A stretch of DNA of 64,000 nt from Pontibacter amylolyticus (GTDB taxonomy: Bacteria; Bacteroidota; Bacteroidia; Cytophagales; Hymenobacteraceae), in the NCBI RefSeq assembly GCF_014638845.1, contig NZ_BMFP01000004.1:372001-436000 (forward strand), in the 5' to 3' direction. The position numbers and the translations under genes were made by a program. Within the stretch, counting starts at the first letter, position 1; each line of letters begins with the position of its first letter. Below the pieces are notes generated by a model. It was not told where the DNA came from, searched no databases, and saw only the letters and a program-made list of their open reading frames with translations. This document shows, one piece after another, positions 34,170 through 44,070 of this stretch.

Positions 34170-34988
34170 TTAATACGCTTCCTTCTCGTTCGGAAAATCT
34201 TTGCTCTTCACGTCCTTCACGTAGTTCTGCACGGCGTCGGTCATGATGGTATGCAGGTCGGCGTAGCGACGCAGGAAGCGGGGTTTGAACTCCTTGTTGA
34301 TGCCCAGCATATCGTGCACCACCAGCACCTGTCCGTCCACGTGCGGACCCGCGCCTATACCTATGATCGGAATTTCGAGCTTTTCGGCAACACGCTTGGC
34401 CAACTCCGAAGGAATCTTCTCCAGCACGATCGAGAAGCAGCCCAACTCCTGCAGCAGGAGGGCGTCGTCGATCAGCTTCTGCGCTTCGGCCTCTTCTTTG
34501 GCCCGCACGGTATAGGTGCCGAATTTATAAATAGACTGCGGGGTCAGGCCTAGGTGGCCCATCACCGGTACACCAGCACTCAGGATGCGCATAATAGATT
34601 CCTTTATCTCAGCACCACCCTCCAGCTTGATGCCATGTGCGCCCGATTCCTTCATGATGCGGATGGTAGAACGCAGCGCTTCGGAAGAATTGCCCTGGTA
34701 AGAGCCAAACGGCAGATCCACCACCACAAAAGCGCGGTTCACACCACGGATCACCGAAGAAGCGTGGTAGATCATCTGGTCCAGTGTGATGGGGAGCGTT
34801 GTCTCGTGGCCGGCCATTACGTTGGAGGCGGAGTCACCGACAAGCAGCACGTCTACGCCGGCTGCGTCCAGAATGGTGGCCATGGAGTAGTCGTACGCGG
34901 TGAGCATGGAGATCTTCTCGCCGCGCTCTTTCATATTCTGCAGCTGGTGCGTGGTAACTTTTTTTACGTCGCTTTTATGAACAGACAT
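34170..34988 (-). CDS. panB: 3-methyl-2-oxobutanoate hydroxymethyltransferase
   Basis: First step of pantothenate synthesis: adds a hydroxymethyl group from methylenetetrahydrofolate to ketoisovalerate. 272 aa from the Met at 34988 ([20 protein letters not shown]); the frame extends 26 codons further, but that part overlaps the promoter. Family blocks: [20 protein letters not shown], Mg-ligand Glu in [33 protein letters not shown]. No other pan gene is nearby. Confidence 0.96.
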   Translation of the reverse strand: MSVHKSDVKKVTTHQLQNMKERGEKISMLTAYDYSMATILDAAGVDVLLVGDSASNVMAGHETTLPITLDQMIYHASSVIRGVNRAFVVVDLPFGSYQGNSSEALRSTIRIMKESGAHGIKLEGGAEIKESIMRILSAGVPVMGHLGLTPQSIYKFGTYTVRAKEEAEAQKLIDDALLLQELGCFSIVLEKIPSELAKRVAEKLEIPIIGIGAGPHVDGQVLVVHDMLGINKEFKPRFLRRYADLHTIMTDAVQNYVKDVKSKDFPNEKEAY

Positions 34989-35011
34989 AGGATGCTGGTT
35001 TGAGTTTGATT

Positions 35012-35019
35012 CAAAAGTA
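35012..35019 (-). promoter_or_regulatory. -7 element TACTTTTG for panB
   Basis: Minus-strand TAnnTTTG 24 bp upstream of the chosen ATG. Confidence 0.4.
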
Positions 35020-35071
35020 TGAAATTCAAAACAAAACAGCCACCCGATTTGGCAAGTGGCTGTCACAGGGG

Positions 35072-37780
35072 TTATCGGTTGAAGCCAGACCTGTTCCGGG
35101 AGAGCTTCAGGTCGCGCAGCAGGGCAGAGCGAGCATTGATCGTCACGTTATAGCCGCGCATCAAACCGAATGGTCGCCAGCCGATGCTCATCTCCCAGCA
35201 GTGCAAGTCGCGGTAAATGTCGAGGCTGGCGTTGGAAATGTTCTGGTTGGTAAAGTCATACCCGGCCATGTAGCCAAACTTCCACTTTTCGGTTAGGTTC
35301 AGGGTGCCTTGCATGCCAATGTTCTGCGTAACCTCACCCCGGTTCTGCTGTGTGCCTCCGGTATAGTAGATCGTATAGTCCAGGTTTAGCGTCCAGGGAA
35401 TGTTGAAGTCCACGTAGTCCGGCAGGAACTGGTCGTTCGGGTTCAGCATACCCGGCAGGTTAGTCGGTGGTGGCGTGTTCGTAGACCGCGCTTCAGGGTT
35501 GAAGTTGGCCCGCACGCTCAGGTTGGCATTGGTCAGCCTGGCGAGCTTAAAACCGGGACCCTCCAGCATATAGCGGTCTATAGAACGGTTACCATCCGGA
35601 CTGGCTTGGTATGGGTTGAGAGTAGATGTAAAGTTCACATCAAACACCTTGAACAGGCGTGTGTTCATGCTGATGTTAATGGGGGAGAGTCGCAGCGAGT
35701 CGGCAGCCAGGTTGTAGTTAGTGCTTATGTTCAGGTTATCGATTAGGCTCACTTTCTCCGATTTGGCGTCTGTGGAGTCGCTGCGGGAGCGCACTTTCAT
35801 CTCTACCCGGTTATTGATCTGGATGCCCAGACTGCTTTGCAGACCTCCTGACGGTACGTTGCCGTTAAAGCGCGGCAGCGTCTGGAAGATCGGCTGGTTC
35901 GTCAGCGAGTCTATTGCCACCTGGGTGGTTTGGGAGAAGCCGAAGCGGCTCTCGTCGCCGAAGTTAGGACGGTAACCGTAGCTGATGCTCGGAATCATGG
36001 TATGGCGGATGGCCTCCACCCGCTTGCTCTTCGGGAACTGCACGGTACCGTACACGGTCGTGTTGAGGGAGGCGCCAGCACCGTACTCGTACACCCTGCC
36101 AAAACTCGCCGTGTCGATGCGCACTGCCTGCTGCTCCTCGTCGTAGGTATAGGTCAGTTTGTTGTCGAACCACGACTCCCGGTAGGTAACGTTCGGCGTC
36201 AGGTTGAAAAAGCGGAGCACCTTGTAGTTGCCCAGCCCGATGTTAAAGTTGTGGTCGGCACTCTTCCGGCCGTTGCGCCAGAGCTCCCCCAGGTTGTCAA
36301 AGTTAAGCGCAAAAGAAGTGTCTCTTTCTGTGCCGCCCACCACAGGTATGTTGCCCAGTCTGCGGGCAGGCACCTGGTTCGACACCTCGTTGCGGACCCG
36401 CACGTTGTAGCCGAAGGTGAAGTTTTCATACCACTGGCCGGTCGGCACGTTCTTCGAGAAAAGCTCGTACAAGCTCGTCTGTGTCATCGCGAAGTTAAGG
36501 TCAGGTAGCGTGAAGCGCATGATCGTTGGAGCAGGCCTTCTGTTCTCACCTTCTCCCACAAAGCCACCGTTGTTCTGGCCCTGGCTCAACGTAGCGGTAT
36601 AGCTGAAAGGCGAGTTCTGTATGTTCTTCTGGTAAGTGATGGTTGAGTTGAAGGTCGGGGCCAGGTACGCGTTCGAGCTGTTGAAATTCACGCGGTTGTG
36701 CTGACTGCTACCGGCCCGCACGTTGGCTGAGAAGCGACCACGTCCCGGCTTCTGCACCGGGCTATGCGACCAGTTGATAAAAGCCGTGCGCTGGGTAGGC
36801 GGCAGACCGGCCAGGCTGTTCGTGGAACGGTTCGGGTCAGCCACATCCGCTTCGTCATTTTTAAAGAAGTCGTAGCTGATGTTGAGATTGCCACGGTATG
36901 AGTAGCGTTTGATATACGTGTTGTCCACGGTCACCTTATACCCGCCCAGCGAGTAGATGTCGCCGGTGATGCGGGTGCCAATGTAGTCGTTGAGGGCCAG
37001 GTAGTAGCCCCCGTTGCTCAGGTAAAAGCCCCGGGCACGCGACTCGCCGAAGGTCGGCACGATCACGCCCGATGAGCGTTTGTTCTTTGGAGTCGGGAAG
37101 AGGCCGAACAGAAATCCGAGCGGCGTAGGTATATCGGCGATCACGAGGTTAAACGGCCCCGACATGATCTTGTCGTTAGGTATAGCCTTGATCTTGCCGG
37201 CGCTGATGTAGAAGTGCGGATGCTCCAGGTTACAGGTCGTGTATTTGTTGTGCAGACCGAAAATTTCGTTTGCCTCATTTTTTTTCACCACCTCGGAATG
37301 TATATAGCCCTCGCCTTGTTGCGTTACTACTTCTGAGATCCTGCCGCGCTTGGTTTTGTAATTATAGGCAATGCGCTTGGCAGCGTAACTTTCCGCGCCG
37401 TCCTTAAACACCGGAGTACCAGTCTCCTGGCCTGCTGAGTCGGCAAGGGTGGTGGCCGTTAAGGTATTCAGGTCGTAGTCGATCTGGATGTAAGCCGCCG
37501 AAAGCTCCATGGTGCCGTAATCAATTTTGGCATCTCCGTACAGATGTACTACTTTGCGGTCTACCTCAAACCGAATGGAATCTCTGGCAGAGTAATTGAT
37601 TGTGGTCTCGATGTCGCCCTGGGGTGCCGCCGTTACGAGCGAATCCTGGGGTGGAGAGATGTTGACAGTGTCTTTTGGCGAGGCTGTAGTGGTAGGACGG
37701 CGGACCCGTTGACCCAGTGCAGGCTGGGTAGAAAGCACGGCGAGCTGCACCAGCAGCAAAAAGATTAAAATGTAGCGCAA
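35072..37780 (-). CDS. LptD-like LPS assembly barrel protein
   Basis: 902 aa. TTG start at 37780 followed by a signal peptide ([16 protein letters not shown]); the only other upstream codon before the in-frame stop is a CTG. An OstA-like N-terminal domain ([19 protein letters not shown], about 78-180) leads into a long barrel with alternating strands and Tyr/Asn-rich loops, as in LptD. It would place LPS in the outer leaflet. The family is typical of Bacteroidota, where it is often annotated as putative LPS-assembly protein. The gene is divergent from the amidase-MlaD pair, grouping envelope genes. Confidence 0.9.
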   Translation of the reverse strand: MRYILIFLLLVQLAVLSTQPALGQRVRRPTTTASPKDTVNISPPQDSLVTAAPQGDIETTINYSARDSIRFEVDRKVVHLYGDAKIDYGTMELSAAYIQIDYDLNTLTATTLADSAGQETGTPVFKDGAESYAAKRIAYNYKTKRGRISEVVTQQGEGYIHSEVVKKNEANEIFGLHNKYTTCNLEHPHFYISAGKIKAIPNDKIMSGPFNLVIADIPTPLGFLFGLFPTPKNKRSSGVIVPTFGESRARGFYLSNGGYYLALNDYIGTRITGDIYSLGGYKVTVDNTYIKRYSYRGNLNISYDFFKNDEADVADPNRSTNSLAGLPPTQRTAFINWSHSPVQKPGRGRFSANVRAGSSQHNRVNFNSSNAYLAPTFNSTITYQKNIQNSPFSYTATLSQGQNNGGFVGEGENRRPAPTIMRFTLPDLNFAMTQTSLYELFSKNVPTGQWYENFTFGYNVRVRNEVSNQVPARRLGNIPVVGGTERDTSFALNFDNLGELWRNGRKSADHNFNIGLGNYKVLRFFNLTPNVTYRESWFDNKLTYTYDEEQQAVRIDTASFGRVYEYGAGASLNTTVYGTVQFPKSKRVEAIRHTMIPSISYGYRPNFGDESRFGFSQTTQVAIDSLTNQPIFQTLPRFNGNVPSGGLQSSLGIQINNRVEMKVRSRSDSTDAKSEKVSLIDNLNISTNYNLAADSLRLSPINISMNTRLFKVFDVNFTSTLNPYQASPDGNRSIDRYMLEGPGFKLARLTNANLSVRANFNPEARSTNTPPPTNLPGMLNPNDQFLPDYVDFNIPWTLNLDYTIYYTGGTQQNRGEVTQNIGMQGTLNLTEKWKFGYMAGYDFTNQNISNASLDIYRDLHCWEMSIGWRPFGLMRGYNVTINARSALLRDLKLSRNRSGFNR

Positions 37781-37817
37781 CTTCTTCAGACTTCCCTAAA
37801 GTTTTATTTATTTTGTA

Positions 37818-37825
37818 CAAAGTTA
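37818..37825 (-). promoter_or_regulatory. -7 element TAACTTTG for the LptD-like gene
   Basis: Minus-strand match 38 bp upstream of the TTG start. Confidence 0.45.
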
Positions 37826-37852
37826 TTGTTTAACTTTTAACTAACGAGCGTT

Positions 37853-38635
37853 GTGAGAAATATTGTTACTATTTCAATTCTGGCCCTAAGTTTACTTTTA
37901 CTCTCTTCCAGCAAGCTCGAATACCGCAAGGCGTATAAACTGCGCACGGTAGTAATTGATGCGGGTCATGGTGGCAAAGACATAGGCTGTAACGGCAAAG
38001 TTTCGCATGAGGCTGATGTGGCCTTAAAGCTGGCCTTGCAGGTCGGTGCGTTAATTGAGAAGAACGTGCCCGATGTGAAAGTTGTTTACACCCGCAAAGA
38101 CGATACGTTTGTGGAGTTGATCGACCGCGCAGGTATAGCCAACAAGAACAATGCGGACCTGTTCATCTCCATCCACCTTAATGCGGGCCCTCCTTCTGCT
38201 TTTGGCACCGAGACCTATACCATGGGCCTTCATACCTCCAACAACAACCTGGCCGTAGCCAAGCGCGAAAACGCCGTTATCTTGCAGGAAGACGACTACA
38301 AGGAAAAATACGGCGGCTTCGACCCGAACTCTCCGCAGAGCCACATCATGTTCGCGCTGCACCAGAGTGCTTACATCGACAACAGCCTCCGTTTTGCCCA
38401 GAAAGTAGAAAATGAGTTTAAACACCGGGTGGGGCGCACCAGCCGCGGCGTGAAGCAGGCGGGCTTTCTGGTGCTCTGGAAATCCTATATGCCGAGCGTG
38501 CTGATCGAGGCCGGCTTCCTGACCAATCCGGCTGAGGAAAAATTCCTTAACGATAAAACGGGTCAGACGTATATGGCATCAGGTATATATCGTGCCTTCA
38601 AGGAATACAAGCAAGAGCTTGAAGCCATGAACTAA
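37853..38635 (+). CDS. N-acetylmuramoyl-L-alanine amidase
   Basis: 260 aa, Amidase_3 fold, cleaves the glycan-peptide bond of peptidoglycan. GTG start, then a short hydrophobic export segment (IVTISILALSLLLLSSS). Zinc ligands: His in VVIDAGHGGKD (about 36-46), Glu in SHEADVALK, His in FISIHLNA; catalytic Glu in LIEAGFLTNP. It is followed by an MCE protein after 22 bp, so amidase and lipid transport are one transcript, a pairing often seen in this phylum. Confidence 0.93.
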   Translation: MRNIVTISILALSLLLLSSSKLEYRKAYKLRTVVIDAGHGGKDIGCNGKVSHEADVALKLALQVGALIEKNVPDVKVVYTRKDDTFVELIDRAGIANKNNADLFISIHLNAGPPSAFGTETYTMGLHTSNNNLAVAKRENAVILQEDDYKEKYGGFDPNSPQSHIMFALHQSAYIDNSLRFAQKVENEFKHRVGRTSRGVKQAGFLVLWKSYMPSVLIEAGFLTNPAEEKFLNDKTGQTYMASGIYRAFKEYKQELEAMN

Positions 38636-38657
38636 AGCATAACGCAAACTCACCTAC

Positions 38658-39713
38658 GTGAAAATATCAAAGGAAATTAAGGTTGCCCTGTTGGGCATAA
38701 CAACCATTGTGATATTATATTTCGGGTATGAATTCCTGAAAGGCTCCTCACTCTTCTCTAAAACCAACTCTTATCATGTGGTATACGACAGCGTGGACGG
38801 TCTTACCATCTCAAATCCTGTCTTTCTGAACGGCATACAGGTTGGCCATGTGAAAGACCTGAAGCTGCTTACTGACCGCGCAAACATGGTACGTGTGGAC
38901 ATAGAAGTGCGGAAAGACCTGCAGATCGGGGACTCTACCATCGCCAGCCTCGGCAACTCGGACCTTTTGGGAAGCAAGGCCATTACGCTCTTCCTGAAAA
39001 ACAATAAAAAGCAATACAACGGTGGAGAGGAGCTGATCGCCTTCAAAGAGACCAGCATCACCGACATGCTTTCTTCTAAGTCGGTGCCGGTCATCGATAA
39101 AGTAGATACGACCCTTGCTCGCGTCAACCGCCTGCTCGACAGTGAGGCCAAAGGCAACCTGCAACAGATACTGGCCAACTCCAACAAAACGACAGAGGCG
39201 GTAAACGAGATCATACGCGAAAACCAGCGCAACATCAACCAGATCACCAAAAATCTAAGCCAGCTCACCTCGGCCCTCAACCAGACTCAGCGCAACATCG
39301 ACCGACTTACCTTGAATATGGTTGAGATCACGGATACCCTGAAGCAGGTAGAAGTGAAGAAACTTGTAGCCGATGCCAACTCAGCCGTGAACGAACTGGA
39401 AGCCACGATCGCCAAACTCAACTCGAATGAGGGCTCACTGGGTCGATTGATGAACGATGAACAGTTGTATAACAACATGAACCGCTCAACCGAGGCGCTC
39501 AATTTGCTGCTGCGCGACATCCAGGCCTATCCGAAGCGCTATGTGCAGTTCTCGCTTATTGGTCGCAAGGACAGGTATAAGGTGGATGCCACAGGGCGGG
39601 TGATCACGCTGGAGGAGGTAAAAGAGCTGCAGGACGAGAACCCCGATGAGTTCCGTCGTCCGGCGCCTGACTCGGTAAAGGTAGTGCCTGGTGACACCAC
39701 AAAAAGGCAATAG
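38658..39713 (+). CDS. MlaD/MCE-domain lipid-transport protein
   Basis: 351 aa, GTG start. One N-terminal membrane helix (VALLGITTIVILYFGYEFL), one MCE domain (about 35-115, YHVVYDSVDGLTISNPVFLN), then a long helical part (about 150-265) that would form the hydrophobic tunnel. MCE proteins carry phospholipids between inner and outer membrane. No ATPase (MlaF) or permease (MlaE) lies beside it here. The C-terminal Pro/Asp/Arg tail is low complexity. Confidence 0.92.
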   Translation: MKISKEIKVALLGITTIVILYFGYEFLKGSSLFSKTNSYHVVYDSVDGLTISNPVFLNGIQVGHVKDLKLLTDRANMVRVDIEVRKDLQIGDSTIASLGNSDLLGSKAITLFLKNNKKQYNGGEELIAFKETSITDMLSSKSVPVIDKVDTTLARVNRLLDSEAKGNLQQILANSNKTTEAVNEIIRENQRNINQITKNLSQLTSALNQTQRNIDRLTLNMVEITDTLKQVEVKKLVADANSAVNELEATIAKLNSNEGSLGRLMNDEQLYNNMNRSTEALNLLLRDIQAYPKRYVQFSLIGRKDRYKVDATGRVITLEEVKELQDENPDEFRRPAPDSVKVVPGDTTKRQ

Positions 39714-39731
39714 TGCATCTTATAAAAATTG

Positions 39732-39739
39732 TATATTTG
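39732..39739 (+). promoter_or_regulatory. -7 element TATATTTG for the carboxylase gene
   Basis: Plus-strand match 65 bp before the ATG at 39804. It directly precedes the hairpin at 39742. Confidence 0.45.
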
Positions 39740-39741
39740 TG

Positions 39742-39764
39742 AAATCCGCCCTTAAAGCGGATTT
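39742..39764 (+). terminator. Short hairpin after mlaD, within the carboxylase leader
   Basis: AAATCCGC, loop CCTTAAA... to GCGGATTT followed by TT. It can end the amidase-mlaD transcript, but it also lies just behind the promoter at 39732 and would be near the 5' end of the carboxylase mRNA. Confidence 0.6.
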
Positions 39765-39803
39765 TTCATTGTAAGTAGTCCCCTTATTTATAATCACCCT
39801 TTC

Positions 39804-41432
39804 ATGGATATCGAATTCAATAAGAACGAAGACTCTCTCAAACAGCTGAGTTTCCAGCTGAAAAGCAAACTGAAGAAAGTACACCTGGGCGGCGGCGAGA
39901 AGCGCATCGCAAAAGAGCATGCCAAAGGTAAAATGACAGCCCGCGAACGCATCGACTACCTGCTCGACGAAGGCACCGAGTTTCTGGAAGTGGGCGCCTT
40001 TGCCGGCGAGGGCATGTACCAGGAGGTAGGCGGTTGCCCGAGCGGCGGCGTAGTGACAGGTATAGGCTACATCAAAGGCCGCCAGTGCGTGGTGGTCGCC
40101 AACGACGCGACCGTGAAGGCTGGTGCCTGGTTCCCGATCACGGCTAAGAAAAATCTTCGTGCGCAGGAAATTGCCATGGAGAACAAACTGCCGATCGTAT
40201 ACCTGGTAGACAGCGCCGGTGTGTTTCTGCCCATGCAGGACGAAATCTTCCCGGACAAAGAGCACTTCGGGCGCATGTTCCGCAATAACGCTGTGATGAG
40301 CTCGATGGGCATTGTGCAGATCGCTGCGATCATGGGCAGTTGTGTGGCCGGTGGCGCCTACCTGCCGATCATGAGCGACGAAGCCCTGATCGTGGAAGGC
40401 ACGGGCTCTGTTTTTCTGGGCGGCTCATACCTGGTAAAGTCAGCCATTGGCGAGAGTATCGACAACGAGACGCTGGGTGGCGCTTCCACACACTGCGAGA
40501 TATCCGGCGTAACCGACTACAAGTGCAAAGACGACAAAGAGGCGCTGGACCACATCCGCACCATCTTCGATAAGCTGGGCGAAAACCCAAAGGCTGGTTT
40601 CAGCCGTGTGGAGTCTGCCGCTCCAAAGCTCGACGAGAAGCAAATCTACGGCATGCTGCCAGCAGACCGCACCAAGCCCTACGACATGATGGACATCATC
40701 CATCGCCTGGTCGACAACTCTGAGTTCGAGCCATACAAAGAACTGTACGGGCAGACGCTGATCTGCGGATTGGGTCGTATCGATGGCTGGGCGGTGGGCA
40801 TCGTGGCCAACCAGCGCAAGATCGTGAAGAGCAAAAAAGGCGAAATGCAGATGGGCGGCGTGATTTACTCCGACTCAGCTGACAAGGCGGCCCGCTTTAT
40901 CATGAACTGCAACCAGAAGAAAATTCCGCTCGTGTTTTTGCACGACGTATCGGGCTTCATGGTGGGCAGCAAGGCCGAGCACGGCGGCATCATTAAGGAT
41001 GGCGCCAAAATGGTGAATGCCATGGCCAACTCGGTGGTGCCGAAGTTCACGATCATCCTGGGCAACAGCTACGGCGCCGGCAACTACGCCATGTGCGGCA
41101 AAGCCTACGATCCACGCCTGATCTACGCCTGGCCATCGGCTCAACTGGCTGTGATGAGCGGTGCCGCGGCAGCCAATACCTTGCTGCAAATTCAGGTATC
41201 AGCCCTGAAAGCGAAAGGGGAGGAGATCACTCCGGAGGCGGAGAACGAGTTGCTCGAGCGTATCAAAGCAAAGTACAACGAGGAGCTTTCTCCATACTAC
41301 GCGGCGGCCCGCCTGTGGATCGACGGCATCATCGACCCACAGGAGACCCGCAAGGTTATTTCGATGGGGATAGAAGCCGCCAACCACGCGCCCATTGAGA
41401 AGCCGTATAATGTGGGTGTGATTCAAACGTGA
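39804..41432 (+). CDS. Acyl-CoA carboxylase, beta (carboxyltransferase) subunit
   Basis: 542 aa. Two crotonase-fold halves: the N-half has the CoA site (KGKMTARERIDYLLDEGTEF, MGSCVAGGAYLPIMSDE), and the C-half has the carboxybiotin site (FLHDVSGFMVGSKAEHGG, GNSYGAGNYAMCGKAYDPR). Details such as DSAGVFLPMQDEIFPD resemble methylcrotonyl-CoA carboxylase beta; propionyl-CoA is the other candidate. The biotin-carrying alpha subunit is not in the window. Propionyl-CoA carboxylation would feed the methylmalonyl-CoA mutase further along, but this link is inference. Confidence 0.93.
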   Translation: MDIEFNKNEDSLKQLSFQLKSKLKKVHLGGGEKRIAKEHAKGKMTARERIDYLLDEGTEFLEVGAFAGEGMYQEVGGCPSGGVVTGIGYIKGRQCVVVANDATVKAGAWFPITAKKNLRAQEIAMENKLPIVYLVDSAGVFLPMQDEIFPDKEHFGRMFRNNAVMSSMGIVQIAAIMGSCVAGGAYLPIMSDEALIVEGTGSVFLGGSYLVKSAIGESIDNETLGGASTHCEISGVTDYKCKDDKEALDHIRTIFDKLGENPKAGFSRVESAAPKLDEKQIYGMLPADRTKPYDMMDIIHRLVDNSEFEPYKELYGQTLICGLGRIDGWAVGIVANQRKIVKSKKGEMQMGGVIYSDSADKAARFIMNCNQKKIPLVFLHDVSGFMVGSKAEHGGIIKDGAKMVNAMANSVVPKFTIILGNSYGAGNYAMCGKAYDPRLIYAWPSAQLAVMSGAAAANTLLQIQVSALKAKGEEITPEAENELLERIKAKYNEELSPYYAAARLWIDGIIDPQETRKVISMGIEAANHAPIEKPYNVGVIQT

Positions 41433-41744
41433 TTTTGCAGGTATAGCGCTGGTGGTATAACCTATTGCCGTTCAGTGCTATACCTGTTAGAACCTCTGCC
41501 GGTTAATTCGGATTCAGGTTTAACCATTTCGCTGCTGTAGACTCCGATCACTCCATGTTGAAAGTTGACTGGAAAAGGAGGCCTTGGACAGTTAGCAGCA
41601 GGCTTAAGCAGAAATAAGTGAAATATTATTTTCCATTCTGAAATCTTCGGGAGGAATAAGTGGTTAGTTTTAAGAACAGTGTTATACGTTTTGTGGCGTT
41701 TGCACTATTCATTACTTATTACGCTTTAACTATTACGCATTATT
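41433..41744. other. 312-bp spacer with motif inverted pair and one degenerate arm
   Basis: CAGGTATAGC (41439-41448) and GCTATACCTG (41476-41485) form an inverted pair around 27 bp. Near the right end a single arm-like stretch (CTATTCATTACTTATTACGC, 41705-41743) runs into the TTG start of the next gene. No gene or clear promoter was seen. Confidence 0.6.
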
Positions 41745-42593
41745 TTGACAAAGAAGGAAATAAAGGCGATGATCTCGCTGTTGGATGATATAGATTATGA
41801 GGTCGCGTCGCACGTAGAGCAGAAGATTGTATCATTGGGTGAGAGCATTATTCCCTTTCTGGAAGAGGAATGGGAGGAAACCCTGAACTCGGACCTGCAG
41901 AAGCGAATAGAGGACCTGATCCACAGTTTGCAATTTGACGGCCTGTTGCAGCGCCTCAAAAACTGGAAAGAGCGTGGAGGACAGGACCTGGTAGAGGGTA
42001 TGTGGCTGGTGAATACCTACCTGTACCCGGACGTGGAACTGGCTACCTTGTCGAGAGGGCTCGATCAGCTGTACTATGACGCCTGGACGAACATGAAGGA
42101 CAATATGCACCCTTATGACCAGGTGAAGTCGCTGAATAACTCGCTTTTCCGTGACAAGAAGTTTTCGGCCAACACCAAGAACTTTCACTCCCCGTCGAAC
42201 TCCATGATGCACCTGGCGCTGGAGACGAAACGCGGAAACCCGCTGACGCTTTGCGTGATCTACATGACCGTTGCGCAGCGATTGGGTATGCCTGTGTACG
42301 GTGTGAACCTGCCCAATCTCTTTATCCTGACCTATAAACTGGGCGAAGTGCAGTTCTACATCAACGTGTACAACAAAGGCCTGATGCTCTCCAAAGCGGA
42401 TATCGACAACTACATCGTGCAGCTCAACCTGAACCCGGTTGATATTTTCTACGAGCCGTGCTCCAATATCGAGATCGTGAAAAGGGCCTTGCGCAACCTG
42501 GCCTTCTCGTTCGAGAAGACCAACGACCTGGAAAAGGCAGCTGAGGTAACCAGGCTGCTGACGGCAATCACGGACGAGGACCCAACGGTATAA
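41745..42593 (+). CDS. SirB1-type transglutaminase-like protein
   Basis: 282 aa from TTG 41745 (MTKKEIKAMISLLDDIDYEV); an ATG eight codons later is the alternative. The SirB1 N-terminal/transglutaminase-like fold is shown by RKNFHSP-type block NFHSPSNSMMHLAL, RGNPLTLCVIYMTVAQRLGM and VYGVNLPNLFILTYK. A C-terminal TPR-like end (RALRNLAFSFEKTNDLEKAA) follows, as in family members. Activity is unknown. The stop TAA lies in a GGTATAA motif copy. Confidence 0.88.
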   Translation: MTKKEIKAMISLLDDIDYEVASHVEQKIVSLGESIIPFLEEEWEETLNSDLQKRIEDLIHSLQFDGLLQRLKNWKERGGQDLVEGMWLVNTYLYPDVELATLSRGLDQLYYDAWTNMKDNMHPYDQVKSLNNSLFRDKKFSANTKNFHSPSNSMMHLALETKRGNPLTLCVIYMTVAQRLGMPVYGVNLPNLFILTYKLGEVQFYINVYNKGLMLSKADIDNYIVQLNLNPVDIFYEPCSNIEIVKRALRNLAFSFEKTNDLEKAAEVTRLLTAITDEDPTV

Positions 42594-42613
42594 GCGCAGC
42601 AGCTTTCAGGTAT

Positions 42614-42657
42614 AAAACGAAAAGGCCGGCTCTCAGAAGAGCCGGCCTTTTCGTTTT
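42614..42657. terminator. Perfect 20-bp bidirectional terminator
   Basis: AAAACGAAAAGGCCGGCTCT (42614-42633) and its exact complement (42638-42657), 4-nt loop. It lies between convergent genes ending at 42593 and 42730. Confidence 0.92.
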
Positions 42658-42729
42658 TATCTAATACAGGTATAGCGCTACCTTACAGTTCCAGGAAAAT
42701 GGCAGGTATAGGTGCCGCTATTCATTTGA

Positions 42730-43317
42730 TTAATATCGTTTGATCATACAGCCCGTGGCACGCTTGTCGGCTGTGCTGATGTTTTTATTGGCCAACACGT
42801 CGTCAATCACGGTTTTAAGGTAATTGTTGCGCACCCCGCTTTCCACCTGCGGGCTGTCATCGATCGCGCCCTTGTACTTCAACACAAACTCACCGCCCAT
42901 GTTGTGCAGCACAAACACTTCCGGGGTCTTCGTAGCCCCGAATTTTTGACTGATGCGCTGCCCTTCGTCTGCCAGATAAGGGAAGCTGTAGTTTTTGGTT
43001 ACCAGGTCCTCCATGGTATCGCTGCCCTCGCCCACACCTACACCCGGGTTGATGAAGATAAACTGCACACCCCGCGACGCATAAGTGCTGGACAAAGTAA
43101 CCAGTCGGTTTTCGTAGAGCTTCGCGTATGGGCATTTGTTATCAGTAAACACCAGCACCACTGTTTTGCTATCGGCAAAATTGCTAAGCGACACAGCCTT
43201 GCCCTGGCCGTCTTTGAGCGAGAAGTCAGCCACTTTGCTACCAAGTTGGTAGCTGCCCTGCGCAAATACACTGGCCGTGACCAGGAATGCTACGACAAAA
43301 GAAGCCAGATATTTCAT
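42730..43317 (-). CDS. Exported peroxiredoxin/thioredoxin-like protein
   Basis: 195 aa. Signal peptide MKYLASFVVAFLVTASVFAQ. Redoxin fold: DFSLKDGQGKAVSLSNF, VVLVFTDNKCPYAKLYENR with a single Cys at 62 (CPYA, not CxxC), and the cis-Pro loop TKTPEVFVL. A second Cys near the C-terminus (ATGCMIKRY) could act as resolving partner, as in AhpC/TSA-like proteins. It is presumably periplasmic and handles peroxides or disulfides. The gene stands 30 bp past the phosphopantetheinyl transferase on the same strand. Confidence 0.88.
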   Translation of the reverse strand: MKYLASFVVAFLVTASVFAQGSYQLGSKVADFSLKDGQGKAVSLSNFADSKTVVLVFTDNKCPYAKLYENRLVTLSSTYASRGVQFIFINPGVGVGEGSDTMEDLVTKNYSFPYLADEGQRISQKFGATKTPEVFVLHNMGGEFVLKYKGAIDDSPQVESGVRNNYLKTVIDDVLANKNISTADKRATGCMIKRY

Positions 43318-43347
43318 GTTTGTTTGTTTAGGTGCGTGTAAGTTGTA

Positions 43348-43986
43348 TCAGCGATCAACACTATAGGTTAGTACGTGGTTGTGAAGCACTTCGTGATGGA
43401 TCTGATACAATTTAGAAAAATTATCCGTAATAACGTGACCCTGCAATAAGTTGTTTTCAGGGTTCTGCGAAGGTTCCACCAGCAAGTTCTCCTTAAAAAT
43501 AAGTCGTTTTTGGCTGTACATCTTGTACAAAGTTTCTTTGGCGCTCCAGTACAGACAAGTCTGCTGTTCATCGTCGGCGGTAAAAGCCTTCTCCTGGTCA
43601 GTCAGGAACTTGTCAGCTACCCGCAGCGCCTTCGCGCTTAGTAGTTCAATATCTATGCCAACATCATATTTTTCGGAAAGTATAACGGCGGCCAGTTGAG
43701 GAGAGTGGGTGATGGAAAGCTGAAACGGAGCTCCCGCAAACACGGGCTTGCCCGCGGCGTCGCGCAGCAGGGGCAGGGGTTCATCGGTGAAGCGCTGCAA
43801 AAGCTGGTAAGCGAGCGCCCTGCTGGCCAGCCATTCGCGCTGCCGTCTGGGGTGTGCGAGTAGCAGGCCCTCGTCAGGTATAAGGTGTGTCGGTAGCAGC
43901 GTGCGCAGTGCATCCGGCGTTTCGTCTAGCAGCCATACCCCCAGCAAGGTATGGGCGTCAAGTTCGCGGATATGGAGCAGGGGCAT
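43348..43986 (-). CDS. 4'-phosphopantetheinyl transferase superfamily protein
   Basis: 212 aa from the Met at 43986 (MPLLHIRELDAH). Sfp-like pseudodimer that moves the phosphopantetheine arm of CoA to carrier proteins. Mg-binding DVGIDIELL and the catalytic WSAKETLYKMYS are intact; the SRALAYQLL block before them fits too. The carrier partner is not nearby, so it may serve fatty acid synthase ACP or a secondary pathway. Gene order with the redoxin downstream suggests co-transcription. Confidence 0.9.
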   Translation of the reverse strand: MPLLHIRELDAHTLLGVWLLDETPDALRTLLPTHLIPDEGLLLAHPRRQREWLASRALAYQLLQRFTDEPLPLLRDAAGKPVFAGAPFQLSITHSPQLAAVILSEKYDVGIDIELLSAKALRVADKFLTDQEKAFTADDEQQTCLYWSAKETLYKMYSQKRLIFKENLLVEPSQNPENNLLQGHVITDNFSKLYQIHHEVLHNHVLTYSVDR

Positions 43987-44070
43987 AGCGGTAATTTTGG
44001 ATTGTCGGCGAGGGGTTCGCGGCATTTGTCGTAAATTTAGCTAAATTTAAGTACATCAGACCAAGTAGAG

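Noticed and set aside
41439..41485. Inverted GGTATAG pair as a terminator
   Set aside because: The arms are only 10 bp, AT-rich, 27 bp apart and not followed by a T-run; treated as part of the motif family instead.
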